Shown: positions 1 through 8,569, counted from the first letter of the stretch. The stretch: DNA of 64,000 nucleotides from Belliella calami (GCF_022549695.1 NZ_JAKZGS010000003.1:310001-374000), one strand, 5' to 3'. The notes: generated by a model from the letters alone, not told the origin. Made by a program: numbers and translations.

Positions 1-956
1 TCTGCTCCAGAAAATGTCCTGTAGTGCCAATACTCAGCTCCTTTTGGTAAAACGGATAGGATGTTTTCAATGATAAATCCTTCCCAGCTTAATCCCAAGA
101 TAGGATGGCTAAGTAGTTCGTCCATTTCGCCTATATTCAATAAAGCATGAACCAAGCCTGAATCTCTGATATATACTTTGGGACTTTTCACCAAGCGTTT
201 GCCGACATTACTATACCAAGGTCTGATACTTCTCAAGAGAAGCAAGTCTTCCAGCAATTCAATGTAGCTTTTGATAGTAGGAGAGCTGAGATCCATGCTA
301 CCACCAAGTTGACTCATGTTGAGTTGGGTTCCTTGTAGATGTGCAAGCATTGTCCAAAGTCTCCGAAGTCTATTTGCCGGGATAAATTGTGCTATTTGTG
401 GAATATCTCTTTCCAGATAGGTCGTAATGAAATTATTCCTCCATCTCAAGCTTGCTGCATTTGATCTTGCCAAGAAGCTATCGGGAAATCCACCTCTTAG
501 CCACAATCTTTCCAATGAATTGTCTTCTTTTTGGACTTCCAAAAGATTGAGGGCGAAGAGCTCTTCATAAGCGATCCTTCCCGCCAATGATTCAGATGAT
601 TGCTTGATCAATTCAAGAGAAGCTGATCCCAAAATCAGGAATTGACCGTACCTGTATCCTTCTTTTCTCCTTTTGTCTATGACTCCTCGAAGTATTGGAT
701 AGAGCTCAGGCACTCTCTGGATTTCATCCAAAATGATCAATTTGCCTTTGTGAATGTCGAAATATTGCTCAGGTTCTGCTAGCTTGCTCCTGTCACTTGG
801 ACTTTCTAAGTCTAAATAAATAGCTTCTTTGTCCAACTTGATAGCGATTTCCTGAGCGAGCGTAGTTTTTCCTACCTGCCGCGGTCCAAGGATAGACACG
901 GCTGGAAAGTCTTGAAGTGACTCTTCTAGTTCTAACGCTATTCTTCTATAAATCAT
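1..956 (-). CDS. AAA ATPase with DUF4143 domain, 3' end cut by window edge
   Basis: The frame runs leftwards off the window, so the C-terminus is missing. The N-terminal AAA_14 domain has a Walker A (GPRQVGKTT, residues 24-32) and a Walker B ending LIILDEIQR. The later part carries the DUF4143 signatures PKVYIRDSGLVHALL and a SWEGFIIENIL stretch, and the last visible residues (LPKGAEYWHYRTFSGA) fit the nuclease-like DUF4143 C-terminal part. Proteins of this family are common, often strain-variable ATPases of unknown role; some resemble archaeal/bacterial ATPases linked to toxin-antitoxin or mobile DNA. The start is the ATG right after an AAGG, with AT-rich palindromic DNA immediately upstream. 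Family call is firm, cellular role is not known. Confidence 0.85.
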   Translation of the reverse strand, partial: MIYRRIALELEESLQDFPAVSILGPRQVGKTTLAQEIAIKLDKEAIYLDLESPSDRSKLAEPEQYFDIHKGKLIILDEIQRVPELYPILRGVIDKRRKEGYRYGQFLILGSASLELIKQSSESLAGRIAYEELFALNLLEVQKEDNSLERLWLRGGFPDSFLARSNAASLRWRNNFITTYLERDIPQIAQFIPANRLRRLWTMLAHLQGTQLNMSQLGGSMDLSSPTIKSYIELLEDLLLLRSIRPWYSNVGKRLVKSPKVYIRDSGLVHALLNIGEMDELLSHPILGLSWEGFIIENILSVLPKGAEYWHYRTFSGA

Positions 957-1002
957 CCTTGCAAATTTAAATATTAATTTTAAAAAATCAATGCTTACTA
1001 TC

Positions 1003-1055
1003 CTATCCAACATTGAAAATTTAAAATACAATTTTAAATTTTCAATGTTGGATAG
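1003..1055. repeat. Perfect 24-bp inverted repeat upstream of the DUF4143 ATPase
   Basis: Two perfectly complementary 24-base arms (1003-1026 and 1032-1055) are separated by a 5-base loop (tacaa). The arms contain CAACATTGAAAATTTAAAA. The element lies between the flippase stop and the ATPase start, both on the minus strand. The stem is AT-rich at its tip and has no T-run after it on the minus strand, so it is not a typical intrinsic terminator. An operator for the ATPase gene, a transcript stabilising hairpin or a small mobile-element trace are all possible. Confidence 0.8.
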
Positions 1056-1079
1056 CTCTATAATCTATTCATTTGACTT

Positions 1080-1964
1080 TTAAAGGCTGTTTTTGTCTTT
1101 ATCAGATTTTTCTAAGTCGATTTTCAAAATTGAGCCAATTAGCGAGGCGATTGCTGAGATCAAAAAGAAGATTAAGCTGAAGGCTACAGCGGCATTTTTG
1201 TCAATTCCGATGTATTCATGGCTATAAATAAAAACCAATTCTCTAGCGCCAACACCACCAATCGTGAGGGGAAGCACTGCAACGATGGAAGAAAGAAGAA
1301 AAATAAATTGATACTCCAAGATTTTCTCGTCAATTCCCAAAGCCAATAGAATAAAATAGGCAGCTATCATTTGTGAGATTTGTCCAAGTAAGGAAAAACC
1401 ATTTGCCTGAAGGAAGGAGGGAAGGAATTTTCCAAATAGATATTTTGTGATCAAATAAAATACGGGAAGAGTAAGCAGAATCAAAATGATGGCAATCAAG
1501 GACAAGGGAATCTCCTGAATAATGATTAGATCAATATCTACTACCAACAATAGTCCAAGTAGGAGTAGGATGATTGAAACCAATCCACCCAACCTGTCCA
1601 GTAAAACTGCTTGAAGGAGTGATTTTACTGGGATTTTGAAATGCTTGTTGAGTAAGTATACCTTGTATCCATCACCACCAATCCCACCCGGCAAGAATAG
1701 ATTGTAAAACATTCCTATAGCATACAAGATCAGGTTCTTCTTTTCGCTGATGTACAAGTCAATGTTTCTAAAGTAAAGATTGAGCCTGAGTGCAGTAAAT
1801 ACTTTGCTCAAGATAAAAAGTAAAAATGCAGGGAATAGCCAAAACCAACTTGCTGATTGAAGAACAAGTAGAAGCTGATCGGTATCTATTTTTCTGAAAA
1901 CCAAAAAAACAGCTAACCCTGTAAGGATTAGCTTGAGTACTAATTTCAGTGTTTTCTTATTCAC
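1080..1964 (-). CDS. Lysylphosphatidylglycerol synthase TM-region / YbhN-like flippase family membrane protein
   Basis: About 294 residues with seven to eight hydrophobic segments. The GGIGGDGYKVYLL stretch, the LLDRLGGL motif and the GGVGARE motif are characteristic of the UPF0104/AglD/YbhN family (the membrane part of MprF without a synthase domain). Such proteins are linked to lipid or polyprenyl-phosphate-sugar transfer or flipping. It directly follows a polyprenyl-phosphate glycosyltransferase gene on the same strand, which fits a joint role in moving or using a lipid-linked sugar. The open frame extends to 2012, but that would overlap the upstream gene by 56 bases; the GTG at 1964 gives an 8-base overlap (GTGAATAA) typical of translational coupling, so it is preferred. 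Confidence 0.8.
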   Translation of the reverse strand: MNKKTLKLVLKLILTGLAVFLVFRKIDTDQLLLVLQSASWFWLFPAFLLFILSKVFTALRLNLYFRNIDLYISEKKNLILYAIGMFYNLFLPGGIGGDGYKVYLLNKHFKIPVKSLLQAVLLDRLGGLVSIILLLLGLLLVVDIDLIIIQEIPLSLIAIILILLTLPVFYLITKYLFGKFLPSFLQANGFSLLGQISQMIAAYFILLALGIDEKILEYQFIFLLSSIVAVLPLTIGGVGARELVFIYSHEYIGIDKNAAVAFSLIFFLISAIASLIGSILKIDLEKSDKDKNSL

Positions 1965-2898
1965 CCTGATAGACGGATTTGATTTTGTAAGTTTTTTTGT
2001 CCTGAGACTCAAAGTAGGTCCTTATGATTATCTCAGCAATAATCCCTGTTGTGATCAACTGAATTCCTGCCAAGAGGAAAATGAACCCCAACAAAAGGAT
2101 TGGTCTTCCCCAGATGTCACCACCCATTATTTTTTCGATCAACAAATAGAAGTTGATCACAAACCCAATCAAAAGTGACAGCAAACCCAAGGTGCCGAAT
2201 ATATGTATTGGTCTTTGGAAGTACTTTTGGAAAAAGAGCATCAGGATCAAATCAGCCATTACTTTGAATGTTCTGCTCAATCCATATTTTGAGGTGCCAT
2301 GAATCCTTGGGTGATGCTTCACATCTATTTCGGTCATGCTAGCACCTTCTTGCTTCGCCAGTACGGGAATAAATCTGTGTAACTCCCCATACAAGCCCAT
2401 GTTTTGAGCGATATTTGCCCTATACACTCTCAAGCTACATCCGTAGTCATTTAAATACACTTTTGTACTGTGACGTATGATGTAATTGGCGATTTTGCTA
2501 GGGAATTTTCTAAGAACGAAGCCATCTTTTCGGTTGGCTCTTCTTCCAGCTACCACGTCCCAATCTTCATCAATAGCTTTCCTTAGCATCCCGGGAATAT
2601 CAGTAGGATCATTTTGCAGATCACCATCCATGGTTGCAATATACTCGCCTTCTGCCATGTCAATTCCGGCAGCTAGCGCAGTGGTTTGGCCATAGTTTTT
2701 GTTGAAAATGATCAGCTTCGTGCGGTTATTGGCGTATTTTTTTACTTCAGATACTGTTTTGTCAGTAGATCCATCCTCTATCAAAATCACTTCATAATCG
2801 ATTTCTTTAAGTGCATCATAAGTTGCATCTAGGAGAGGCTTGATATTCTCTTCTTCGTTGTAAACTGTGATTACAACAGAAATTAATGGCTTGGTCAT
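1957..2898 (-). CDS. Family 2 glycosyltransferase, polyprenyl-phosphate sugar transferase (DPM1/GtrB/ArnC-like)
   Basis: A 313-residue GT2 protein. The N-terminal GT-A domain starts with LISVVITVYNEEENI, has EDGSTDKT and the metal/nucleotide-binding DGDLQNDP. Two C-terminal transmembrane hairpins (about residues 232-257 and 268-295) are typical of the GtrB/ArnC/DPM1 branch, which loads a hexose or similar sugar on undecaprenyl phosphate at the cytoplasmic face of the inner membrane. The product would feed GT39 transferases like the two encoded next to it, and the downstream YbhN-like protein may act in flipping. The exact sugar cannot be read from the sequence. Confidence 0.88.
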   Translation of the reverse strand: MTKPLISVVITVYNEEENIKPLLDATYDALKEIDYEVILIEDGSTDKTVSEVKKYANNRTKLIIFNKNYGQTTALAAGIDMAEGEYIATMDGDLQNDPTDIPGMLRKAIDEDWDVVAGRRANRKDGFVLRKFPSKIANYIIRHSTKVYLNDYGCSLRVYRANIAQNMGLYGELHRFIPVLAKQEGASMTEIDVKHHPRIHGTSKYGLSRTFKVMADLILMLFFQKYFQRPIHIFGTLGLLSLLIGFVINFYLLIEKIMGGDIWGRPILLLGFIFLLAGIQLITTGIIAEIIIRTYFESQDKKTYKIKSVYQGE

Positions 2899-3028
2899 GG
2901 AAAATTAATTTCATCAAAAATACGGTTTTAATTTAGAGACAGCAAATAATGCTTTGAATTGACGCATTTCTTTAGTTTTATTTTGACTCATAAAGCTTCC
3001 GAAATTCTCGCAAGCAAATTGAAAATAT

Positions 3029-3036
3029 TATCTTTG
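3029..3036 (+). promoter_or_regulatory. Bacteroidota -7 box (TATCTTTG) before the first GT39 gene
   Basis: TATCTTTG matches the TAnnTTTG consensus of the Bacteroidota primary sigma factor. No clear -33 TTTG is seen at the usual spacing. Transcription would begin near 3040-3043, which makes the TTG at 3047 nearly leaderless and favours the GTG at 3062 as start codon. Confidence 0.5.
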
Positions 3037-3061
3037 TTGCTAAATCTTGAAACTACAAGCT

Positions 3062-4702
3062 GTGAAAAATTTATCCATTTGGTTTGTCATGTTGGCTTTC
3101 GCCTTGTTGGTGGGGCCTTTTGCATTGAGTTTTCACATGCATTATCCGGATGAGATGTACTATTCTGATGCAGCAGTAAGGATGGTGCAAACTGGTGATA
3201 TCCAAACGACTTATTTGGGTAGCGAAGAGCTTAGGTTCAAAAAGCCTATTCTTACCTATTGGTTTGTGCTCGCGGGTTTTGAATTGTTTGGTGTGACACC
3301 TTTTGCTTCAAGGTTTTTCTTTTTGATAGCAGGTGCTTTGACTGTCGGTTTGGTATATTATGGTGCGAAATTGATGTTTGAAGATCAAAAAATTGCCAAG
3401 CTTTCCGCCTTGATAATGGCTTCTCATCCAGTTTTGATTTTGAGTTCTACCCGATCGATTCCAGATGTATTGCTCGGAATGTTTATGGCCATGAGTGCAA
3501 TTGGGTTTATTGGATTTTTACGATTTGGAAATGATGCTCCCAAGCGATTCAGTTGGTTTTTGTTTCTTGGGTTGGCTTTTGCATTTGAAGTAAAAGGTCT
3601 TCCGGCAGCAGCTTTTGGCAGTTTAGGCTTGATGTTTTTGGTTTTGAATCCTTGGAAAAGAATAAAGATTCAGAAAGCATTCTACTTACCAGCAGTGTTA
3701 GTAAGTTTGTTTATTGCGTTTTATTGGTTTGTGGCAATGTATTGGATTCATGGAGCTGAATATTTGGATTCATTTGTCGAAGATCAAGTAGGCATGAGGG
3801 TAGCATCCCGATATTTGTTGGTTTTGAAAAACCTCTTTTTAGCGATTCTTTTAATGGTAGTTTTATTTGTTCCTTGGTTTCTGTTTGGGGTTAGAGGTTT
3901 CAAAGAAAATTTCAAAAAATTATTTCATGAAGAGAAGGCTTTTACTGGATTTGTGGTTCTATGGGTCATTGGGATCATTTTGATGTCTGCCCTAGTTACC
4001 AAGTTTTATGAAAGATATTTGCTTCCAGTTGTTCCCTTGACGACTATCTGGGTAGCTTGGCTTTTGGTGAAAAATGGCCTGTTGGAAAAAATAAAAACAA
4101 TGAAGTTTGCTTTGTTTTTTTTCGTGTTTCTCAATGTAATTGTACTGTTAGTAGGATTGTTTTTCAATGCTCTCTTACCTTCAAACATTTGGATTTGGCT
4201 TCAGGTAATCATCTTTGCATGCTTGATAGTTTATTTGATTGCTCAAAGGAAAGTTGAAAATAAATTGCCTTTTTTAATTTCTATGAGTGTGCTGCTTTTG
4301 TTTTTTGGTGCGAGTATTTCTACTTACCAAATTTCGCTACCTGACGCAGGGCAATTGATTAAAGTGTATGCAAATGATCAGGATATAGAAAAAGGAAGTT
4401 CAATAGCATATTTGGGTCATTTGCATACTGGGAGTAAGATCAGGATTGGTCTCGGTCCAGATTACAGAATGGTGGACATTGAAGAATCTGACTTTGACAC
4501 AAAGGTTGTAGCTTTTGACTATGTGATAGTTGAAGAAAAATACTTGGATAAATTATCCAAAAATGAATTTGACATCCAATTGGCAGCGCTCAATTGGGAC
4601 GCAAAGTATATATCAAAAATGTTTGCTGCCCTTTGGAATGGAAATGCAGAAGAAGTAAAGATGCAATACGGCAAGAAATTTTATTTTGCTAAACCTATTT
4701 AG
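3062..4702 (+). CDS. GT39-type glycosyltransferase (ArnT/PMT-like integral membrane protein)
   Basis: About 546 residues with roughly eleven to thirteen membrane segments. The periplasmic loop after the first helix holds the acidic PDEMYYSDAAVRM motif, followed by FKKPILTYW, as in ArnT/PMT_2 enzymes that take a sugar from a polyprenyl-phosphate donor and place it on lipid A, protein or glycan in the periplasm. The C-terminal 100 residues form a soluble periplasmic-like part. It lies divergently from the donor-making GT2 gene. Start: a TTG at 3047 is in frame, but the GTG at 3062 is better placed after the predicted promoter. The acceptor is unknown; a general GT39 name is safest. Confidence 0.85.
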   Translation: MKNLSIWFVMLAFALLVGPFALSFHMHYPDEMYYSDAAVRMVQTGDIQTTYLGSEELRFKKPILTYWFVLAGFELFGVTPFASRFFFLIAGALTVGLVYYGAKLMFEDQKIAKLSALIMASHPVLILSSTRSIPDVLLGMFMAMSAIGFIGFLRFGNDAPKRFSWFLFLGLAFAFEVKGLPAAAFGSLGLMFLVLNPWKRIKIQKAFYLPAVLVSLFIAFYWFVAMYWIHGAEYLDSFVEDQVGMRVASRYLLVLKNLFLAILLMVVLFVPWFLFGVRGFKENFKKLFHEEKAFTGFVVLWVIGIILMSALVTKFYERYLLPVVPLTTIWVAWLLVKNGLLEKIKTMKFALFFFVFLNVIVLLVGLFFNALLPSNIWIWLQVIIFACLIVYLIAQRKVENKLPFLISMSVLLLFFGASISTYQISLPDAGQLIKVYANDQDIEKGSSIAYLGHLHTGSKIRIGLGPDYRMVDIEESDFDTKVVAFDYVIVEEKYLDKLSKNEFDIQLAALNWDAKYISKMFAALWNGNAEEVKMQYGKKFYFAKPI

Positions 4703-4735
4703 AAAGCAAAAGTTCTTGAATACAAAAGGGTCCAA

Positions 4736-6247
4736 TTAATATTCGCTCGTTTCTATTTCTTTGATTTGATTGAGGTCTTGAAAAACAGCTATGATGTAGG
4801 TTTTGACAGTGTCTTTTCGGTAGATGGTATAGAATTTCTCTTCCAATATAAAGTGTTCAAATCCTAATTTAACAGCATCTTGAACTTCGAGGTCTCGTGT
4901 GATATAAATTCCTGCAAATCCATCTTTCTCAAACTGACTGATTCCTGGCCAAAGGTCAAATTGGTTTTTTCTTCTTCCCAGATTTATATTGAATGTTTGA
5001 GGGTTCCCTTGAGAATAAAATGCCATTTCGGAGGAAATGTGGTAACTGTCACTGAAGACAAATGATTTCTCCAAATTCAGACTGTCTTTAAGGAAGTCTA
5101 TTCGTTCACCCATTTGTCTATATCCAGCAAGCCTATTCATTGGGTCTTTAGATGGTTTTAGGATTTTCTTGAATCCAACAGCATCAAAAGGCGTAGGGAA
5201 AAATAATATCATCAATACAAAGCCAGTCAAAATACTCGAACCTAAAGCATACTTCCTCCAGGTTTGCGAAGCGCTATCCAAGTAATGCGCCATGATGATC
5301 GGAAGTGTCAGCATCCCAAATGCAGGCCAGTTAACATTCACATTTTTGAAAATTGACATCACGAGAAACAAGAGCCAAACAGCCAAAGTTGGTAGAACCA
5401 GGTACAATGCTCGTGGGTCTTTTTTGAATTCTATTTTCTTTAAACCTACCCACAGTATAGGGATGAAAAACGGCGAAAGGAAACCTAACTGACCGCCGAC
5501 ATATTCACCGATGTATTTGAATGATTGGGTAATGTTGAAGCTGCTTTTTTCACCTTCTACCCCTCCCAATGTTCCTACATGTTTGAAGGTCACAAAGTCA
5601 TTTTGGAAGTTCCAAATGACAATCGGAATCAAGGAAAGGAACGAAACCAACACATATATCCAAGGGCCTTTGGTGAAGAATCTTTTGCGATCTGTCAATA
5701 AAATGTAGAGAGCCAAAATCGGCAATATCAAAACCATGATGTTTTTGGAAAGAATTCCAAAAACAGTTGCAAATCCAGCAAGAATCCACCAAGATAACTT
5801 ATCTGATTGCCAAGCTTTCCAAATCCAAAATAAAGCTAAAATCCAGAAGAAATACAAAGATGAATCCGTCGTGTGGAAAATTGAACCAAGGTGAAAAAAT
5901 GGCATCACAGACAACATCATACTCGCCCAAAATGCAATTTTACCTTTTCTGTAGATTGACAATGCAAATTCAAAAACCACCCAAGCTGTAAGAAAGCTAA
6001 ATAATACAGCATTGAATTTGACGGCAAATTCAGTATCTCCAAAAACCGATGTGCTCATAAAGTTGTACACAGCGATCATCAATGGCTTGGAGTAATAATT
6101 CCAATCTAGGTGTTTTGACCAAAGCCAATACTGTGCTTCTTCTGTAAAAATGCTGTGATTTGAAAAATGAAAATAGACAAGTTTGAAAATGGCTATGATC
6201 GTCAATAGACTAAGCGTCAGTTTTCGATAAAAGGAGGGATTTTTCAT
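4736..6247 (-). CDS. Second GT39-type glycosyltransferase
   Basis: About 503 residues, polytopic, with the family hallmarks FTEEAQYWLWSKHLDWNYY and SKPLMIAVYNF near the N-terminus and a C-terminal soluble segment. It converges tail to tail on the other GT39 gene with a gap of only about 33 bases, and both could use the donor made by the neighbouring GT2 enzyme. The frame opens at a TTG (6268), but that codon lies inside a CATATTTG promoter-like box, so the ATG at 6247 (MKNPSFYRKL) is taken as the start. Bacteroidota often carry several such paralogues with different acceptors. Confidence 0.85.
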   Translation of the reverse strand: MKNPSFYRKLTLSLLTIIAIFKLVYFHFSNHSIFTEEAQYWLWSKHLDWNYYSKPLMIAVYNFMSTSVFGDTEFAVKFNAVLFSFLTAWVVFEFALSIYRKGKIAFWASMMLSVMPFFHLGSIFHTTDSSLYFFWILALFWIWKAWQSDKLSWWILAGFATVFGILSKNIMVLILPILALYILLTDRKRFFTKGPWIYVLVSFLSLIPIVIWNFQNDFVTFKHVGTLGGVEGEKSSFNITQSFKYIGEYVGGQLGFLSPFFIPILWVGLKKIEFKKDPRALYLVLPTLAVWLLFLVMSIFKNVNVNWPAFGMLTLPIIMAHYLDSASQTWRKYALGSSILTGFVLMILFFPTPFDAVGFKKILKPSKDPMNRLAGYRQMGERIDFLKDSLNLEKSFVFSDSYHISSEMAFYSQGNPQTFNINLGRRKNQFDLWPGISQFEKDGFAGIYITRDLEVQDAVKLGFEHFILEEKFYTIYRKDTVKTYIIAVFQDLNQIKEIETSEY

Positions 6248-6283
6248 TTGGACAGCTTTGGACTGCAAATATGCTAAAAAATG

Positions 6284-6310
6284 AAGGCCTTTCCATGTTG
6301 GAAAGGCCTT
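6284..6310 (-). terminator. Intrinsic terminator after hpf
   Basis: A perfect 11-bp stem (AAGGCCTTTCC / GGAAAGGCCTT) with a 5-base loop. Read on the minus strand it is followed by CATTTTTTAG, so it ends the xerC-hpf transcript just before the second GT39 gene. Confidence 0.85.
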
Positions 6311-6328
6311 TTATGTATTTTTTGGGGC

Positions 6329-6634
6329 TTATTGATTTGCTAAGACGACTTTCTCTTTGAATTTCTTAATCTGTCTTCTCAGTCCTTCGACGGCTTCGTC
6401 CGCAGCGGCTTCAAAGGAGTCGCTTTGGTTTTTTGCAAAAAGTTGTTTTCCCGGGACATTCAGTTTTATTTCTATGATCTTATTTGCGTTTTTTTCATTC
6501 TTGTCGAGTCTCATAAAAACTTCTCCGTCAATAATGCGATCGTAGAAGGTGTCTAGCTTATCGGCTTTTCTTTGAATGAAGTCTGTCAGCTTTTGATCGG
6601 CATCGAAATGGATAGAATGCATTTGAAGTTTCAT
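6329..6634 (-). CDS. hpf: Ribosome hibernation promoting factor, short form (HPF/RaiA family)
   Basis: A 101-residue protein starting MKLQMHSIHFDADQKL, with the beta-alpha-beta-beta-beta-alpha pattern of the S30AE domain (LTDFIQRKADKLDTFYDRI, KIIEIKLNVPG, FEAAADEAVEGLRRQIKKFKE). It lacks the C-terminal dimerisation domain of long HPF, so it is the short form that binds the 30S decoding region in stationary phase. It sits 29 bases after xerC on the same strand, a pairing often seen in this phylum, and a strong terminator follows. Confidence 0.92.
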   Translation of the reverse strand: MKLQMHSIHFDADQKLTDFIQRKADKLDTFYDRIIDGEVFMRLDKNEKNANKIIEIKLNVPGKQLFAKNQSDSFEAAADEAVEGLRRQIKKFKEKVVLANQ

Positions 6635-6663
6635 AACGGTATTTGTTTATAGTTAAACTTATA

Positions 6664-7548
6664 TTACGCTTTTGGATGTGCTTGTTCAAACACAGCCTTG
6701 AGTTTTTCCATGGAGTTGTGGGTGTAAACCTGCGTCGCAGCCAAGTTGGCATGACCGAGAAGGTCTTTGACGGCGTTTAGATCAGCGCCTTTGTTTAGCA
6801 AATGAGTTGCAAAGGTATGTCTAAGTATATGTGGGCTTCTCTTCGAAGTCTGCGCAAAAAGATCTAAATAATGTCTTACGATGCGGTATATCTTCATAGG
6901 ATATGCAGGTTCTTTTGTATTTGTAACGATAAAGTAATCACTCTCGTCTAGAAAAGAAAATGTTTCTTCAAATACTTTTTTATACGAAATTATATTCTTT
7001 TTTAGGTTCAAAGTGATTGGTATAATTCTTTCCTTTTTGCGCTTTCCAATCACTTTCACATAGTCCTCATGAAGGTTGATGTCTTTCCATCTGAGTTCCA
7101 AAAGTTCAGATAATCGTACTCCTGTCAAGTATAAAAACTCCATGACCATTCGATCTCTCTGCCCATCAAAATCAAAATCATAAATGTCCTGATCCATGAT
7201 TTTTTCAATGGATTCTTCCTGTACAAATTCAGGAAGTCTTTTTGGGGTTTTGAGTGCTTTGAGCTTGTATGTAGGGTCTTTTTTGATTTCTCCAGATCTC
7301 AGTAGGAATTTGTAAAATGACCTTAATGTGGCTATTTTTCTATTGATAGAAGTTGCGCTGAGGTTTTGTTCGACAAGATCGATTACCCATGCCCTCAACT
7401 CAGCATGCTCAGCGAAGCTTATGTCATTCTTCTCGAATGAAAGACTACAGAATTCCTGAAACTGCCCCAGATCCTTTTCATAGGCGATGACAGTGTGTCT
7501 GCTTGCCCTTTTTTCGTACTCTAAGAAATTGATGAAGGATTCTATCAT
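6664..7548 (-). CDS. xerC: Tyrosine recombinase XerC
   Basis: A 294-residue tyrosine recombinase with an N-terminal SAM-like core-binding domain and a C-terminal catalytic domain. The active-site set is complete: R145 (TGVRLSELL), K169 (GKRKKER), H240 and R243 (HILRHTFATH), H266 (LLGHANLA) and Y275 (TQVYTH). Together with the XerD gene found later in the window it would resolve chromosome dimers at dif. Neighbouring hpf supports the XerC assignment, since xerC-hpf is a usual pair in Bacteroidota. It is preceded by a long repeat block rather than by a recognisable promoter. Confidence 0.9.
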   Translation of the reverse strand: MIESFINFLEYEKRASRHTVIAYEKDLGQFQEFCSLSFEKNDISFAEHAELRAWVIDLVEQNLSATSINRKIATLRSFYKFLLRSGEIKKDPTYKLKALKTPKRLPEFVQEESIEKIMDQDIYDFDFDGQRDRMVMEFLYLTGVRLSELLELRWKDINLHEDYVKVIGKRKKERIIPITLNLKKNIISYKKVFEETFSFLDESDYFIVTNTKEPAYPMKIYRIVRHYLDLFAQTSKRSPHILRHTFATHLLNKGADLNAVKDLLGHANLAATQVYTHNSMEKLKAVFEQAHPKA

Positions 7549-7745
7549 GTATGATGTTTCTGATATTTCAAGTTAATTGTTTTAAATGAAATATGGTAGA
7601 AATATCCTTAATAAAAAAAATTGAAATAGGGTATAAATAGGGTTGAAATAGATACTCTGCTAGGGGCAAGATATTTGTAGATATTGGATATGAGTCGATA
7701 TTGTAATGAGTCTGAATTTATTGCTTAGCTACTCGCCTTCCAGGA
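7549..7745. other. Noncoding DNA upstream of xerC, with a partial repeat end
   Basis: No open frame with coding character is seen. The last 25 or so bases before the tandem block (CTTAG...CCAGGAGTAGTT) resemble the CTTAGTC...GACTGGGTGTAGTT junction inside the 125-bp units, so a worn partial unit probably precedes the first full copy. No TAnnTTTG box is close to xerC. Confidence 0.5.
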
Positions 7746-8230
7746 GTAGTTTGCAACTACCCCTTATGTATTCTGATTTAGGAGATAGGGTTACTATGAA
7801 AGTGGAATTGTAAATTCCTGGGATAAAAAAGCTTAGATGCAATCTAAGCTTAGTCAGTCTCCGACTGGGTGTAGTTTGCAACTACCCCTTAGGTGTTCTG
7901 ATTTATAAGATAGGATTGCTTTGCAAGTGGAATTGTAAATTCCTAGGATAAAAAAGCTTAGGTGCAATCTACGCTTAGTCAGTCTCCGACTGGGTGTAGT
8001 TTGCAACTGCTCCTTATGTATTCTGATTTAGGAGATAGGGTTACTATGAAAGTGGAATTTTAAATTCCTCAGATAAAAAAGCCTAGATGCAATCTAAGCT
8101 TAGTCAGTCTCCGACTGGGTGTAGTTTGCAACTACCCCTTATGTATTCTGATTTAGGAGATAGGGTTACTATGAAAGTGGAATTTTAAATTCCTCAGATA
8201 AAAAAGCCTAGATGCAATCTAAGCTTAGTC
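7746..8230. repeat. Tandem repeat, 3.9 copies of a 125-bp unit, each with four short hairpins
   Basis: Units start at 7746, 7871, 7996 and 8121 with an exact 125-base period; the last stops after 110 bases. Units 3 and 4 differ at about 2 of 110 positions, units 1 and 4 at about 4, and unit 2 is clearly older. Each unit holds four small palindromes with 3-base loops: GTAGTT-tgc-AACTAC, GGAATT-nta-AATTCC, AAGCTTAGAT-gca-ATCTAAGCTT and CAGTC-tcc-GACTG. There is no conserved reading frame. The make-up resembles clustered REP/BIME-type palindromes that RAYT transposases spread, but this origin is an inference and no transposase is nearby. Confidence 0.88.
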
Positions 8231-8298
8231 CAGATCAGAAATTATTCTTTTTTTGGGAGTGCTTCTTTGGGGATGTAGATGGCGTCCATTGATATTGC

Positions 8299-8333
8299 AA
8301 AAAAAAAGCGCATCCACTTTCGGTAGATGCGCC
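8299..8333 (-). terminator. Intrinsic terminator of rpsU
   Basis: On the minus strand a GCGCATC/GATGCGC stem with an ACCGAAAGTG-type loop is followed by nine Ts. It lies 42 bases after the rpsU stop. Confidence 0.9.
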
Positions 8334-8374
8334 AATTGAGTGTATCTCAAAAAGATAGCAAACAATAAATAATA

Positions 8375-8569
8375 TTATTTAGCTTCTTCAGTTTGTAACA
8401 TTTGCTTGTATGCAGCTTTGATTCTCTGCTCTCTGTTTTTTACAGAAGGTTTTACAAAATGTTGTCTTGCTCTAAGTTCTCTTACAGCACCTGTTCTATC
8501 AAATTTCTTTTTGAAACGCTTAAGCGCTTTCTCGATAGATTCATTTTCTTTTACGTTGACTATGATCAT
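8375..8569 (-). CDS. rpsU: Small ribosomal subunit protein bS21
   Basis: A 64-residue basic protein starting MIIVNVKENESIEKALKRF, followed by RELRARQHFVKPSVKNREQRIKAAY cut into the standard bS21 helices. In Bacteroidota bS21 helps hold the 3' tail of 16S rRNA, which hides the anti-Shine-Dalgarno sequence. This gene is unusual in the window because it has a full Shine-Dalgarno element and its own promoter and terminator, so it is a single-gene unit probably controlled by its own product level (established for Flavobacterium; inferred here). Confidence 0.95.
   Translation of the reverse strand: MIIVNVKENESIEKALKRFKKKFDRTGAVRELRARQHFVKPSVKNREQRIKAAYKQMLQTEEAK

Noticed and set aside
2486-2695. 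Plus-strand open frame opposite the GT2 gene
   Set aside because: It is a shadow of a gene with clear GT2 motifs on the other strand, as are all other long antisense frames over conserved genes here (for example over ftsK, pyrD and atpD).
7746-8230. CRISPR array
   Set aside because: The period is 125 bases and nearly the whole unit is conserved; there are no unique spacers and no cas genes.
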